This document shows, piece after piece, positions 8,517 to 16,905 of a DNA stretch of 64,000 bases (positions within the stretch are counted from its first letter, which is position 1; every line of letters begins with the position of its first letter). The notes beneath the pieces are model-generated. The model was not told the DNA's origin. It saw only the letters and a program-made list of their open reading frames with translations, and did no database searches. The position numbers were made by a program, and so were the translations under genes. Origin of the DNA: Erysipelotrichaceae bacterium (GTDB lineage: Bacteria > Bacillota_I > Bacilli_A > Erysipelotrichales > Erysipelotrichaceae); NCBI GenBank assembly GCA_017550145.1, contig JAFZQG010000027.1:34454-98453 (forward strand), given 5' to 3'.

Positions 8517-8834
8517 ATGAGAACGTCAAAAAGTTACAAAAATATTAATCTTCCTTCATTAAGCGAGGAACAGCTCAAAGAGATTGAAGCTCTCAAATCA
8601 ATGAGTGATGAACAGATCGACACTTCTGATATTCCGGAAGCAAGCGAAGAAATGCTTGCTTCAGGACATCTGTATTATGTTGATTCACTCAAAATGCCAA
8701 AAACCGGTATTCATTGCCTGATCGATGATGACAATCTTGAATGACTGAAAAAAGCCGGAAGAGGTTATCAGCCCAGACTCAACAAAGTACTGAGATGGGC
8801 AAGACTGAACAACTGTCCAATAGAAAAGATGTAA
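8517..8834 (+). pseudogene. BrnA-like antitoxin interrupted by an in-frame TGA
   Basis: The first 75 codons contain MSDEQIDTSDIPEASEE, the IDxSDIPE motif of BrnA-type antitoxins, and end IDDDNLE at a TGA (8742-8744). The same frame then continues for 29 codons to TAA 8832-8834, reading LKKAGRGYQPRLNKVLRWA, the ribbon-helix-helix part of the family. In intact homologues that junction usually has Trp (LEW-FK), so TGG to TGA is the simplest event. Other genes here end in TGA, so general recoding is unlikely. AAAGGAG precedes the ATG. No BrnT-like toxin gene lies next to it, so this may be an orphan remnant. A sequencing error or leaky readthrough (TGA-C context) remains possible. Confidence 0.75.
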
Positions 8835-8840
8835 AAGAAT

Positions 8841-8875
8841 AGGATATCTGAATAATATAGATATCCTTTATTTTA
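8841..8875 (+). terminator. Terminator after the BrnA-like remnant
   Basis: Stem AGGATATCT / AGATATCCT with a 9-base loop followed by TTATTTTAT. Confidence 0.75.
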
Positions 8876-8890
8876 TAAGGTCAGAGGTAA

Positions 8891-8949
8891 ATGCGTATAA
8901 CCGCAGAATATCAGATTATATTGATAATATGCGGATAAACGCATATAAT
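8891..8949 (+). promoter_or_regulatory. Promoter within a long interrupted inverted repeat
   Basis: A consensus-like promoter, TTGATA (8921-8926), 17-base spacer, TATAAT (8944-8949), is embedded in a dyad. The left arm ATGCGTATAACCGCA (8891-8905) and right arm TGCGGATAAACGCAT (8930-8944) match at 13 of 15 positions, with a second symmetric pair (ATATCA / TGATAAT) inside. The right arm ends on the first base of the -10, so a bound protein would block it. The downstream gene encodes an N-terminal HTH, making autoregulation likely (inference). Confidence 0.7.
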
Positions 8950-8960
8950 GAATATACAAA

Positions 8961-10817
8961 ATGAAACAGATATCATCGGTAAAAGAAAAGGCTTTAGAGT
9001 GGGGGTTAAGTGAGAGAACAGTGGCCGCCATGTGCAAGGAAGGGAAGATTCCCGGAGCTTTTAAACAGGGCCATGTCTGGCTTATTCCTGAAGACTCTGT
9101 AAAACCTGAAGATAACAGAATTACCTCCGGAGCATATATAAAGAGTAAAGAACTTTTACCTTTGCCTGTGGGTATTTCCGATTATATTCTGGCCTCCAGC
9201 AATTATTACTATATTGATAAGACCTTATTATTAAAAGATTTCATTGATGAAAGAGTAATGGTTTCACTGTTTCTGAGACCGCGCTGTTTCGGTAAGACTC
9301 TGAATATGAATATGATCAAAACTTTCTTTGAGAAGAGTGATGAGGATACATCTGTCTATTTCAGAGATAAGAAGATCTGGAAACAAGGACAGAAGTATCG
9401 TGATTACCAGGGAAAGTATCCGGTTATTTTTCTGTCGTTTAAAGATGTTAAGTATGATAACTGGAAGGATACTCTAGAAAAGCTTTCCAATCTGATCGGC
9501 GATGAATACTCTAGACATAGAGAATTGAATGATTCAAAGAAGATCAATAAATATGATAAGGAAGTTTACAGAAGAATAGTTGAAAGAAAATCCTCAGTCA
9601 GTGAACTGTCCGATTCCTTACTGTTACTGACGAAGCTTCTTCATGAGCATCACCATATCGCTCCGATCATAATCATTGATGAATATGATACTCCGATCGA
9701 ACAGGGCTATAACTGCGGTTACTATGATGAAGTGATCCGTTTTATGCGCAATCTGTTTTCGGGAGGTTTAAAGGATAATTCACATCTGTCTTTCGGTTTT
9801 CTGACCGGTATTCTTAAGATCGCTAAGGAAAGTATCTTTTCCGGATTAAATAATCTGACTGTCAATTCCTTGCTGGATGAAAAGTACAGTGAGTATTTCG
9901 GTTTTACAACGCAAGAAGTTAAGGAAATGTGTAAGTACTACAAAGCCGAAGATAAATTTACAGAGATCTGTGAATGGTATGATGGATATCTCTTCGGTAA
10001 GTCAGAGATTTTTAATCCTTGGTCTCTGATCTCTTATTTCCGCAATGGCTTTAAAGCTGCTTCGTATTGGGAAGCAACCGGAAACAACGAAATCATCAGG
10101 GAAGTACTTTCGCAAGCGGGAAGTGAAATCTATGAAGGCCTCCATAAGATCATGGAAGGGAACAGGATAACAGCTCTGATTGATCTGGATGTGGCTTATC
10201 CTTCAATCAGGAAGAATCCTTCTTCGGTATACAGTTTCCTGCTGATGGCGGGTTATCTGAAACCTTCAATCGATAAGCCTTTATACAGTGACGGTGAATA
10301 TCTGGAACTGTCTTTGCCTAATAAGGAAATTGCGATCGTTTACCGTAAGGAGATCCTCGCTCAGCTGGAAACGCTGGTTCCGCAGTCACTGACTGTTGCG
10401 TTCAAGGAAGCACTGTTTACAAGAGATACTTATTCTTTGGCTAAACATATCCGTCGCTTTCTTAAAGAAAGCGTCAGTTATTATGATACGATCGGTGAGA
10501 ACTTTTACCATGGACTGGTTCTGGTGTTGTGTACGGTCGTATCGGATCAGTATTCGATCAGTTCAAACAGAGAAGCCGGTTACGGCCGTTATGATATTCA
10601 AATGATGCCAAGGAATAAGCTGATGCCGGGCGTTCTGATCGAACTTAAAAATGAGAAAGATGTTCCGGGTGATAGATTGGATGAAATGGCTAAAGAAGCT
10701 ATCGGTCAGATCAATGAAAAAGAATATGAGACCGAATTAAAGAAAACCGGAGTAAAGAATATCATCAGATACGGTGTAGCTTTCAGCGGTAAGGAAGTAA
10801 GGATCATTACCGAATAG
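8961..10817 (+). CDS. HTH domain fused to AAA-ATPase with PD-(D/E)XK nuclease domain
   Basis: 618 residues. Residues ~1-50 (SVKEKALEWGLSERTVAAMC, then GKIPGAFKQGHVWLIPED) form an excisionase-type helix-turn-helix. Residues ~65-330 are an AAA-ATPase-like domain: RPRCFGKTLNMN as Walker A region and IIIIDEYDTPIE as Walker B. Residues ~515-618 are the DUF1703 nuclease-like domain, with YDIQM and VLIELKN giving a D...ExK pattern. Such ATPases are abundant in gut bacteria, usually without the HTH; their role is unknown, with mobile-element or defence links proposed. The ATG is only 11 bases after TATAAT with no Shine-Dalgarno. More A+T-rich than neighbours, so possibly acquired. Confidence 0.85.
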   Translation: MKQISSVKEKALEWGLSERTVAAMCKEGKIPGAFKQGHVWLIPEDSVKPEDNRITSGAYIKSKELLPLPVGISDYILASSNYYYIDKTLLLKDFIDERVMVSLFLRPRCFGKTLNMNMIKTFFEKSDEDTSVYFRDKKIWKQGQKYRDYQGKYPVIFLSFKDVKYDNWKDTLEKLSNLIGDEYSRHRELNDSKKINKYDKEVYRRIVERKSSVSELSDSLLLLTKLLHEHHHIAPIIIIDEYDTPIEQGYNCGYYDEVIRFMRNLFSGGLKDNSHLSFGFLTGILKIAKESIFSGLNNLTVNSLLDEKYSEYFGFTTQEVKEMCKYYKAEDKFTEICEWYDGYLFGKSEIFNPWSLISYFRNGFKAASYWEATGNNEIIREVLSQAGSEIYEGLHKIMEGNRITALIDLDVAYPSIRKNPSSVYSFLLMAGYLKPSIDKPLYSDGEYLELSLPNKEIAIVYRKEILAQLETLVPQSLTVAFKEALFTRDTYSLAKHIRRFLKESVSYYDTIGENFYHGLVLVLCTVVSDQYSISSNREAGYGRYDIQMMPRNKLMPGVLIELKNEKDVPGDRLDEMAKEAIGQINEKEYETELKKTGVKNIIRYGVAFSGKEVRIITE

Positions 10818-10854
10818 ATAAAACAATATATATTCAAGGCTCTTTTTTGCGTGG

Positions 10855-10882
10855 TTGACAAAAACGGCAGATATGTTAAAAT
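10855..10882 (+). promoter_or_regulatory. Promoter of the marR-ABC operon
   Basis: TTGACA at 10855-10860 and TAAAAT at 10877-10882 with a 16-base spacer and an extended -10 (TATGT directly before TAAAAT). This is the best -35 in the window. Confidence 0.8.
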
Positions 10883-10884
10883 TA

Positions 10885-10912
10885 TGTAGCATGCTACATG
10901 TAGTATGCTACA
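10885..10912. promoter_or_regulatory. Tandem 14-bp palindromic operators for the MarR regulator
   Basis: Two abutting sites, TGTAGCATGCTACA (10885-10898, perfect palindrome) and TGTAGTATGCTACA (10899-10912, one mismatch), start 3 bases after the -10 and cover the start of transcription. Such spacing suits two MarR dimers repressing the operon. Confidence 0.8.
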
Positions 10913-10929
10913 GAAAGGAAGTGATTCTT

Positions 10930-11367
10930 TTGGATAGAGCCGATAATATAATGTTTCTGCTCAGACATATAAACTATACGATCAAGACAGGTATCGATGC
11001 GAAGTTTAAAAGCTACGATCTGACTTTTTCGCAGTCACAGCTGATCTTCCATATCTTCAGGAATAATGGCTGTATTTCACAGAAGGAGCTGCAGGAGAAA
11101 CTGAAGGTATCACATCCGACGGTGGTCGGTCTGGTCCAGAGGCTGGAGAAAAACGGTTTTGTAAAGACCGAGAAGGATGAGAATGATAAACGCAATAAGA
11201 TCATCTATACGACCGAACTTACCGAACAGCTGCATAAAGAACTGAAAAAGCAGCACGATGAAAACAATAAGAAACTGATGAAGAGTTTTTCCAAAGAAGA
11301 GATGATCGAACTGGAAAGACTGCTGAATAAAATGAATGAAAATATCACAGAACAGGAGATGAAGTAG
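10930..11367 (+). CDS. MarR-family transcriptional regulator
   Basis: A 145-residue winged-helix regulator: FSQSQLIFHIFRNNGCISQKEL, then KVSHPTVVGLVQRLEKNGFV (recognition helix) and the wing KDENDKRNKIIYTTELT. The start is TTG at 10930 with AGGAAG 8 bases upstream; a longer in-frame reading from 10855 is rejected because it would run through the -35, -10 and operators. It leads an operon with two ABC half-exporters (2-base gap), a common layout in which MarR senses a drug or metabolite and releases the exporter genes. Confidence 0.9.
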   Translation: MDRADNIMFLLRHINYTIKTGIDAKFKSYDLTFSQSQLIFHIFRNNGCISQKELQEKLKVSHPTVVGLVQRLEKNGFVKTEKDENDKRNKIIYTTELTEQLHKELKKQHDENNKKLMKSFSKEEMIELERLLNKMNENITEQEMK

Positions 11368-11369
11368 AT

Positions 11370-13112
11370 ATGAATGTAATAAAGCTCCTTGCCAAGGAAA
11401 TAGGCGAGTATAAAAAAGATACGATCATGACGCCGTTATTCATGATCGGCGAAGTGGCGATGGAATGTATGATCCCGGCCATCATGGCGATCCTGATCGA
11501 TCATATGTATACCGAAAGTATCACGATGGTCATGAAGTACGGTGCTATCCTGATCGTTCTGGCCATAATATCTCTGTATTGCGGAGCCAGCTCGGCCAGA
11601 GCCGGTGCCAGAGCCGGTGCGGGATTTGCGAAGAACTTGAGAAAAGATCTTTTCTACCATGTTCAGGAATTCTCTTTCAAGGACATCGATGATTTCTCTT
11701 CCTCTTCACTTGTCACCAGACTGACCAGTGATGTCTCAAGCGTACAGAATGCCTTTATGATGATCATCAGAATGGCGGTCAGAGCACCTTTAATGGTCAT
11801 CTTCTCCGTTATTATGGCAGTCAGGATCAACAGCGAAATGGCTCTGATCTTCTTCGCGATCATTCCGGTATTGGGTCTGGGTCTGTTTACCATCTTCAGA
11901 GTAGCTCATCCGATCTTCAGACGCATCTTCAAGAAGTATGATGCTCTGAATAATTCGGTACAGGAAAATGTTTCCGGTATCAGAGTCGTCAAATCATTCG
12001 TCAGAGAGAACTACGAAATAGAGAAATTCAATAAAGCTTCGGAAGATGTCAGAAGCAATTTCGTCAAAGCTGAAAGGATCGTCGCTTTGAACAACCCGTT
12101 GATGATGGCATGCATGTATACAGCGATGCTGCTGGTATCGTATATCGGTGCCAGAATGATCGTCGAAAGCGGTGCTACATCTTTAACGACCGGAGAACTT
12201 TCATCCTTGACCAGCTATGGTATTCAGATACTGTCTTCACTGATGATGCTTTCGATGGTATTCATGATGATCACTTTCTCGGCTGAAGCAGCCAATCGTA
12301 TCGGTGAAGTTATCTTAAGAGAAAGCAGTCTGACTTCTCCGGAAAACGGATTGACTGAGGTAAAAGACGGTTCCATTAAATTCGACAACGTAACATTTAA
12401 ATACAATGCCAAGAGTAAGAGAAGAGCTCTGGCTGAGATAAATCTCGACATCAAGAGCGGTCAGACGATCGGTATTATCGGCGGTACCGGTACAGGTAAG
12501 ACTACTTTGATCCAGCTGATTCCGCGTCTGTATGATGTTACAGAGGGAACACTATATGTGGGCGGAGAGGATGTCAGAAAGTATGACCTCGATGCTTTGA
12601 GAAACGAAGTTGCAGTCGTTTTACAGAAGAACGTCTTATTTGCGGGAACCATTAAAGACAATCTGCGCTGGGGCAACAAGGAAGCCAGTGATGAAGAGAT
12701 CGAAAGAGTATGCAAACTGGCTCAGGCTGATGAATTCATTCAGCAGTTCCCTGATAAATATGACACGATGATATCCCAGGGTGGAACAAACGTTTCGGGC
12801 GGTCAGAAGCAGCGTTTATGTATCGCGAGAGCTCTGCTTAAGAAACCGAAGGTTCTTATTCTGGATGACTCCACTTCGGCTGTCGATACCAAGACCGACG
12901 CCCTGATCCGTAAGGCTTTCAAACAGGAGATTCCTGATACCACCAAAATCATCATCGCTCAGCGTGTAGCTTCAGTCGAGGATGCCGATCAGATCATTGT
13001 CATGGACGGCGGCAAGATCGTCGAACACGGCAACCATGAAGAACTGATGAAATTAAACGGTATCTATGCCGAGATCTATAATACACAGGTTAAAGGAAAG
13101 GAGGAAGACTAA
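11370..13112 (+). CDS. ABC exporter half-transporter with degenerate catalytic site (pair 1, first subunit)
   Basis: 580 residues: a six-helix exporter membrane domain (~1-310) and a nucleotide-binding domain (~330-575). Walker A is GGTGTGKTT, the signature NVSGGQKQR, and Walker B LILDDSTSAVD, where Asp replaces the catalytic Glu; the H-loop has Gln (IIIAQR). This is the degenerate partner of heterodimeric exporters of the BmrCD/LmrCD/TM287-288 type, which export drugs or lipids using one competent ATP site. It is followed without a gap by its partner and lies under the MarR operators, so multidrug export is plausible. Confidence 0.92.
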   Translation: MNVIKLLAKEIGEYKKDTIMTPLFMIGEVAMECMIPAIMAILIDHMYTESITMVMKYGAILIVLAIISLYCGASSARAGARAGAGFAKNLRKDLFYHVQEFSFKDIDDFSSSSLVTRLTSDVSSVQNAFMMIIRMAVRAPLMVIFSVIMAVRINSEMALIFFAIIPVLGLGLFTIFRVAHPIFRRIFKKYDALNNSVQENVSGIRVVKSFVRENYEIEKFNKASEDVRSNFVKAERIVALNNPLMMACMYTAMLLVSYIGARMIVESGATSLTTGELSSLTSYGIQILSSLMMLSMVFMMITFSAEAANRIGEVILRESSLTSPENGLTEVKDGSIKFDNVTFKYNAKSKRRALAEINLDIKSGQTIGIIGGTGTGKTTLIQLIPRLYDVTEGTLYVGGEDVRKYDLDALRNEVAVVLQKNVLFAGTIKDNLRWGNKEASDEEIERVCKLAQADEFIQQFPDKYDTMISQGGTNVSGGQKQRLCIARALLKKPKVLILDDSTSAVDTKTDALIRKAFKQEIPDTTKIIIAQRVASVEDADQIIVMDGGKIVEHGNHEELMKLNGIYAEIYNTQVKGKEED

Positions 13113-15035
13113 ATGCCACCTAGAAGAGGATTTGTTACAGACAAGAAGATCGATCCAAAAAGTCTGTTGAGATTACTGAAATATGTATTCAAGAAATATA
13201 AATTCCAGCTGGTAATCGTAGCGATCTGTATCATGATCAGCTCCGTCGCTTCAGTTATTGCGGCTACATTCATGCAAAGACTGATCGATGAAGTTATCCT
13301 CCCGGGAATTGACAGTGGTATGAGCGCAGTCGGAAATGATCTGATGAAAATCATAAAAACGATGGCTTCCATCTATCTGATGGGTTTACTGGCCAATACG
13401 CTCTATAACCAGATCATGGCTTTTGTCGGACAGGGAACCATCAAGTCCTTACGTGATGATATGTTCGACAATATGGAAACTTTGCCAATCAGGTATTTCG
13501 ATACGCATGCCCATGGCGAGATCATGTCCACTTACACAAACGACGTCGATACGTTAAGAATGCTGGTGGGACAGAGTATTCCGTCCCTGTTCCAGAGTGT
13601 CTTATCATTATCGGTCGTAGTCATTACGATGCTGAACTATTCGATCTGGCTGACGATCGTAGTGTTTATAGTTATCTTTACGATGACCAAGATCACCGGC
13701 AAGTTCGGCGGACGTTCGGCCCGTTTCATGGTCGATCAGCAGTCCTCCTTAGCTAAAGAGGAAGGTTTCGTTGAAGAGATGATGGAAGGTATGAAAGTCG
13801 TCAAGGTCTTCACTCATGAAGAAGAAGCCAAGAAGGATTTCGATATCCTGAATGAGAAGTTATACAACGATACCAGACAGGCCAACGAGAATGCCAATGC
13901 GCTGATGCCTATACTGGCCAATATCGGCAATATCGCTTATGTCGTACTGGCGATCATCGGCGGTTTACTGGTCGTCACCAAAACACCTAACCTTTCGCTT
14001 CGGGGAATCAATACCGTCAGTATCGGTGTGATCGTTTCATTCTTAAGTCTGTCCCGTTCATTATCAATGACGGTATCTCAGATGTCTCAGCAGGTCTCGA
14101 CTGTTGCGATGGCCTTAGCCGGAAGTGACAGAGTCTTTGCGCTGATCGATGAGAAATCGGAAGAAGATGAAGGTTATGTAACCTTAGTCAGAGCCAATAT
14201 CGATGATGAAGGAAATATTACCGAGACTGATGAATATACCGGTAAGTGGGCCTGGAAACATTACCACGCGCAAAGCGATCATTCGACAACTTATGTTGAA
14301 TTAAAGGGTGATATCCAGATGGTGGATGTCGACTTTGCGTACAATCCGGATAAACAGGTCCTCTATGATATATCTTTATATGCCCATCCTGGTCAGAAGA
14401 TCGCCTTTGTCGGTGCGACCGGTGCAGGTAAGACTACCATCACGAACCTGATCAACAGATTCTATGATATCCCTGATGGCAAGATCCGTTATGACGGTAT
14501 CAATATCAATAAGATCAAGAAACCTGATTTAAGAAGATCATTAGGTATGGTCTTGCAGGATGTCAATCTGTTTACCGGTACGGTCATGGATAATATCCGT
14601 TACGGCAAACTTGACGCCACAGACGAGGAATGTATCGAAGCAGCCAAACTGGCCAATGCGGATGACTTTATTACGAGACTTCCGGATGGCTACAATACGA
14701 TGCTGACAAACAACGGTGCGCAGTTATCGCAGGGTCAGAGACAATTACTCTCGATTGCCAGAGCCGCTGTCGCCAATCCTCCGGTCATGATCCTTGATGA
14801 AGCTACTTCTTCGATCGATACCAGAACCGAAGCACTGGTTCAGAAGGGCATGGATAACCTGATGAAGGGCAGAACAGTCTTTGTCATCGCCCACAGACTA
14901 TCAACCGTCAGAAACTCCGATGCGATCATGGTTCTCGACCACGGTCACATTATCGAAAGAGGTACACATGATCAGCTTTTAGACATGAAGGGTACATACT
15001 ATCAGCTGTATACCGGTGCCTTTGAACTGGAATAA
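13113..15035 (+). CDS. ABC exporter half-transporter, catalytic subunit (pair 1, second subunit)
   Basis: 640 residues: membrane domain (~20-335), a linker of about 45 residues containing ETDEYTGKWAWKHY, and a nucleotide-binding domain with Walker A GATGAGKTT, Walker B MILDEATSSID with the catalytic Glu, and His in IAHRLST. Its signature is LSQGQ rather than LSGGQ. It thus gives the Glu and His while its partner gives the good signature, as in TM288/LmrD. The WAWK linker recurs in pair 3. AGGAGG lies 7 bases before the ATG, directly at its partner's stop. Confidence 0.92.
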   Translation: MPPRRGFVTDKKIDPKSLLRLLKYVFKKYKFQLVIVAICIMISSVASVIAATFMQRLIDEVILPGIDSGMSAVGNDLMKIIKTMASIYLMGLLANTLYNQIMAFVGQGTIKSLRDDMFDNMETLPIRYFDTHAHGEIMSTYTNDVDTLRMLVGQSIPSLFQSVLSLSVVVITMLNYSIWLTIVVFIVIFTMTKITGKFGGRSARFMVDQQSSLAKEEGFVEEMMEGMKVVKVFTHEEEAKKDFDILNEKLYNDTRQANENANALMPILANIGNIAYVVLAIIGGLLVVTKTPNLSLRGINTVSIGVIVSFLSLSRSLSMTVSQMSQQVSTVAMALAGSDRVFALIDEKSEEDEGYVTLVRANIDDEGNITETDEYTGKWAWKHYHAQSDHSTTYVELKGDIQMVDVDFAYNPDKQVLYDISLYAHPGQKIAFVGATGAGKTTITNLINRFYDIPDGKIRYDGININKIKKPDLRRSLGMVLQDVNLFTGTVMDNIRYGKLDATDEECIEAAKLANADDFITRLPDGYNTMLTNNGAQLSQGQRQLLSIARAAVANPPVMILDEATSSIDTRTEALVQKGMDNLMKGRTVFVIAHRLSTVRNSDAIMVLDHGHIIERGTHDQLLDMKGTYYQLYTGAFELE

Positions 15036-15081
15036 TCGATATATCTGAATCATTATCAGGCATAAATCGGGTCTGATGATG

Positions 15082-15087
15082 TATAAT
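15082..15087 (+). promoter_or_regulatory. Possible -10 box before ABC pair 2
   Basis: A perfect TATAAT with no convincing -35, 12 bases upstream of a terminator-like hairpin. If used, RNA would start near 15094 and meet the hairpin almost at once. Confidence 0.35.
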
Positions 15088-15098
15088 CTAGATAAGCT

Positions 15099-15122
15099 AA
15101 AGCCAACTGCTGTTGGCTTTTT
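15099..15122 (+). terminator. Terminator or attenuator hairpin directly before ABC pair 2
   Basis: Nine-base stem AAAGCCAAC / GTTGGCTTT with a TGCT loop and T run. It can end the marR-ABC operon, but the next start codon is only 6 bases after the T run, and that start has no ribosome binding site. Confidence 0.8.
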
Positions 15123-15128
15123 GTACAC

Positions 15129-16904
15129 ATGAAAAGAAACACGATCGGTAAGTATTATCTCAAATACGCCCATTTATTCCTGATCGGAATAATTGCGGAT
15201 GTCATCGTCGATGTCGTTCAGACCTATGTGCCTGAATTTTTGGGTGCGATCGTTGATATCGTTTCGAATAATCAGAATGTCGTGGTAGCTGATATCACGT
15301 ATCTTTTAAAGAATATTATCCTGATCGCTACGATCCTGATGATCGGCAGAGCGGTCCTGCGTTTCGGTATTATCTCGGCTTCGGGAAGGATCGAAGCCAA
15401 TATCCGTCATGATATGTTCAGGAAGGCCGAAAGACTTTCTCAGCGTTACTACCATGAAAACAAGATCGGTACGATCATGTCGTGGTTCTCTTCGGATGTG
15501 GAGGCTGTAGAGGAATTCATCGGCTGGGGTACCATAATGATGGTCGATGCGCTGTTCCTTTCAGTGATTGCGATCTATAAGATGATCAGACTGGATCCGG
15601 TCTTAAGTTTTATTGCGATCATTCCTTTGCTGGCCCTGGTCATCTGGGGCAACCGGGTAGAAAAGGTCATGTCCGAAAAATGGGAAGACAGGCAGAAGCA
15701 GTTTGATAAACTGTATGACTTTACCCAGGAGACCTTTACCGGTATCAGAGTCATCAAGGCTTTCGTAAAGGAAGCACAGGAACTAAAAGCCTTCTCCAAG
15801 GTAGCGAAAGAAAACAGTGAGAAGAATCTGGAATTTGCCAAGCTTTCGATCCGTTTTGATGTCTATATCGAAATGATCATCGGTGTGACGTTCTGTCTGC
15901 TGATGGGACTTGGTGCATATTTTGTCTATCTGACCAGTATCGGTACGCCGTTTGTCTTATTCAATCATACGATCACTCTGACGGCCGCTACACTTACCAC
16001 TTTCGTCGGTTATGTGGATACTCTGATCTGGCCGATGATCGCGATGGGTCAGATCCTGCAGATGCATTCCCGTTTCAAGACTTCTTCGGAAAGGATCTAT
16101 GCCTTCCTTGATCAGGAAGAGGAGATCCATAATGCGGAGAACACGGTCAAGCTGGAGAACTGCAAAGGCAAGATCACCTTTAATGATTTCTCTTTTGCCT
16201 ATCCCGATGGTGATACGCACTCTTTAAAGAATGTCTCCTTTACGATCGAAGCCGGGGAAATGGTCGGTGTGGTAGGCAAGATCGGTTCGGGCAAGACCAC
16301 CTTAGTGAATTCCTTATTCCATTTATATAACGTCGAAAAAGGCAAGATCTTCATCGATGATATCGACATCATGGATATCGATATCCAGAGTCTGAGAGAA
16401 GCGATCGCCTATGTACCGCAGGATAACTTCCTGTTTTCCGATAATATCAGAAACAATATTTCCTTTGCCAAGAATAAGGCCGATATGTCCGAGATCAGAA
16501 ATGCGGCCAAGTTTGCGGATGTGGATGACAATATTTTAGGTTTCTCCGATGGTTATGAGACTTTGACCGGTGAAAGAGGAGTGACTCTTTCGGGCGGTCA
16601 GAAACAGCGTATTTCGATTGCCAGAGCGTATCTGAAGAATGCGCCGATCATGATCATGGATGACGCAGTCTCCGCTGTCGATATGAAGACGGAAGAAACC
16701 ATTTTAAACAATATCAATGAAAACCGTAAAGGCATGACGACGATCATCATCGCTTCCCGTGTTTCAACGGTTTCACATCTTGATAAGATCCTGGTTCTCA
16801 AGGACGGCAGTGTCGAGGCTTTTGATACGCCGGAGAACCTTCTGAAGATTTCGCCTACTTACCAGAAGATGGTCTATCTGCAGAAACTGGAGAGTGAACT
16901 CTAG
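15129..16904 (+). CDS. ABC exporter half-transporter with degenerate catalytic site (pair 2, first subunit)
   Basis: 591 residues with exporter membrane domain and nucleotide-binding domain: Walker A GKIGSGKTT, signature TLSGGQKQR, Walker B IMIMDDAVSAVD (Asp in place of Glu), and Ser instead of His in the H-loop (IIIASR). It is the non-catalytic half of a heterodimer with the following gene. No Shine-Dalgarno precedes the ATG; a terminator hairpin ends 6 bases upstream, so expression may depend on readthrough or an unrecognised start. The N-terminus (KRNTIGKYYLKYAHLFLIG) looks complete. Confidence 0.9.
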   Translation: MKRNTIGKYYLKYAHLFLIGIIADVIVDVVQTYVPEFLGAIVDIVSNNQNVVVADITYLLKNIILIATILMIGRAVLRFGIISASGRIEANIRHDMFRKAERLSQRYYHENKIGTIMSWFSSDVEAVEEFIGWGTIMMVDALFLSVIAIYKMIRLDPVLSFIAIIPLLALVIWGNRVEKVMSEKWEDRQKQFDKLYDFTQETFTGIRVIKAFVKEAQELKAFSKVAKENSEKNLEFAKLSIRFDVYIEMIIGVTFCLLMGLGAYFVYLTSIGTPFVLFNHTITLTAATLTTFVGYVDTLIWPMIAMGQILQMHSRFKTSSERIYAFLDQEEEIHNAENTVKLENCKGKITFNDFSFAYPDGDTHSLKNVSFTIEAGEMVGVVGKIGSGKTTLVNSLFHLYNVEKGKIFIDDIDIMDIDIQSLREAIAYVPQDNFLFSDNIRNNISFAKNKADMSEIRNAAKFADVDDNILGFSDGYETLTGERGVTLSGGQKQRISIARAYLKNAPIMIMDDAVSAVDMKTEETILNNINENRKGMTTIIIASRVSTVSHLDKILVLKDGSVEAFDTPENLLKISPTYQKMVYLQKLESEL

Positions 16905-16905
16905 A

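Noticed and set aside
8742..8744. TGA read as Trp by a variant genetic code
   Set aside because: Many intact genes here end in TGA (for example nagA at 7066-7068 and the antitoxin at 212-214), so recoding of all TGA codons does not fit.
10855..10929. In-frame upstream extension of the MarR gene starting at TTG 10855
   Set aside because: That TTG is the first base triplet of the TTGACA -35, and the extension would cover the -10 and both operators.
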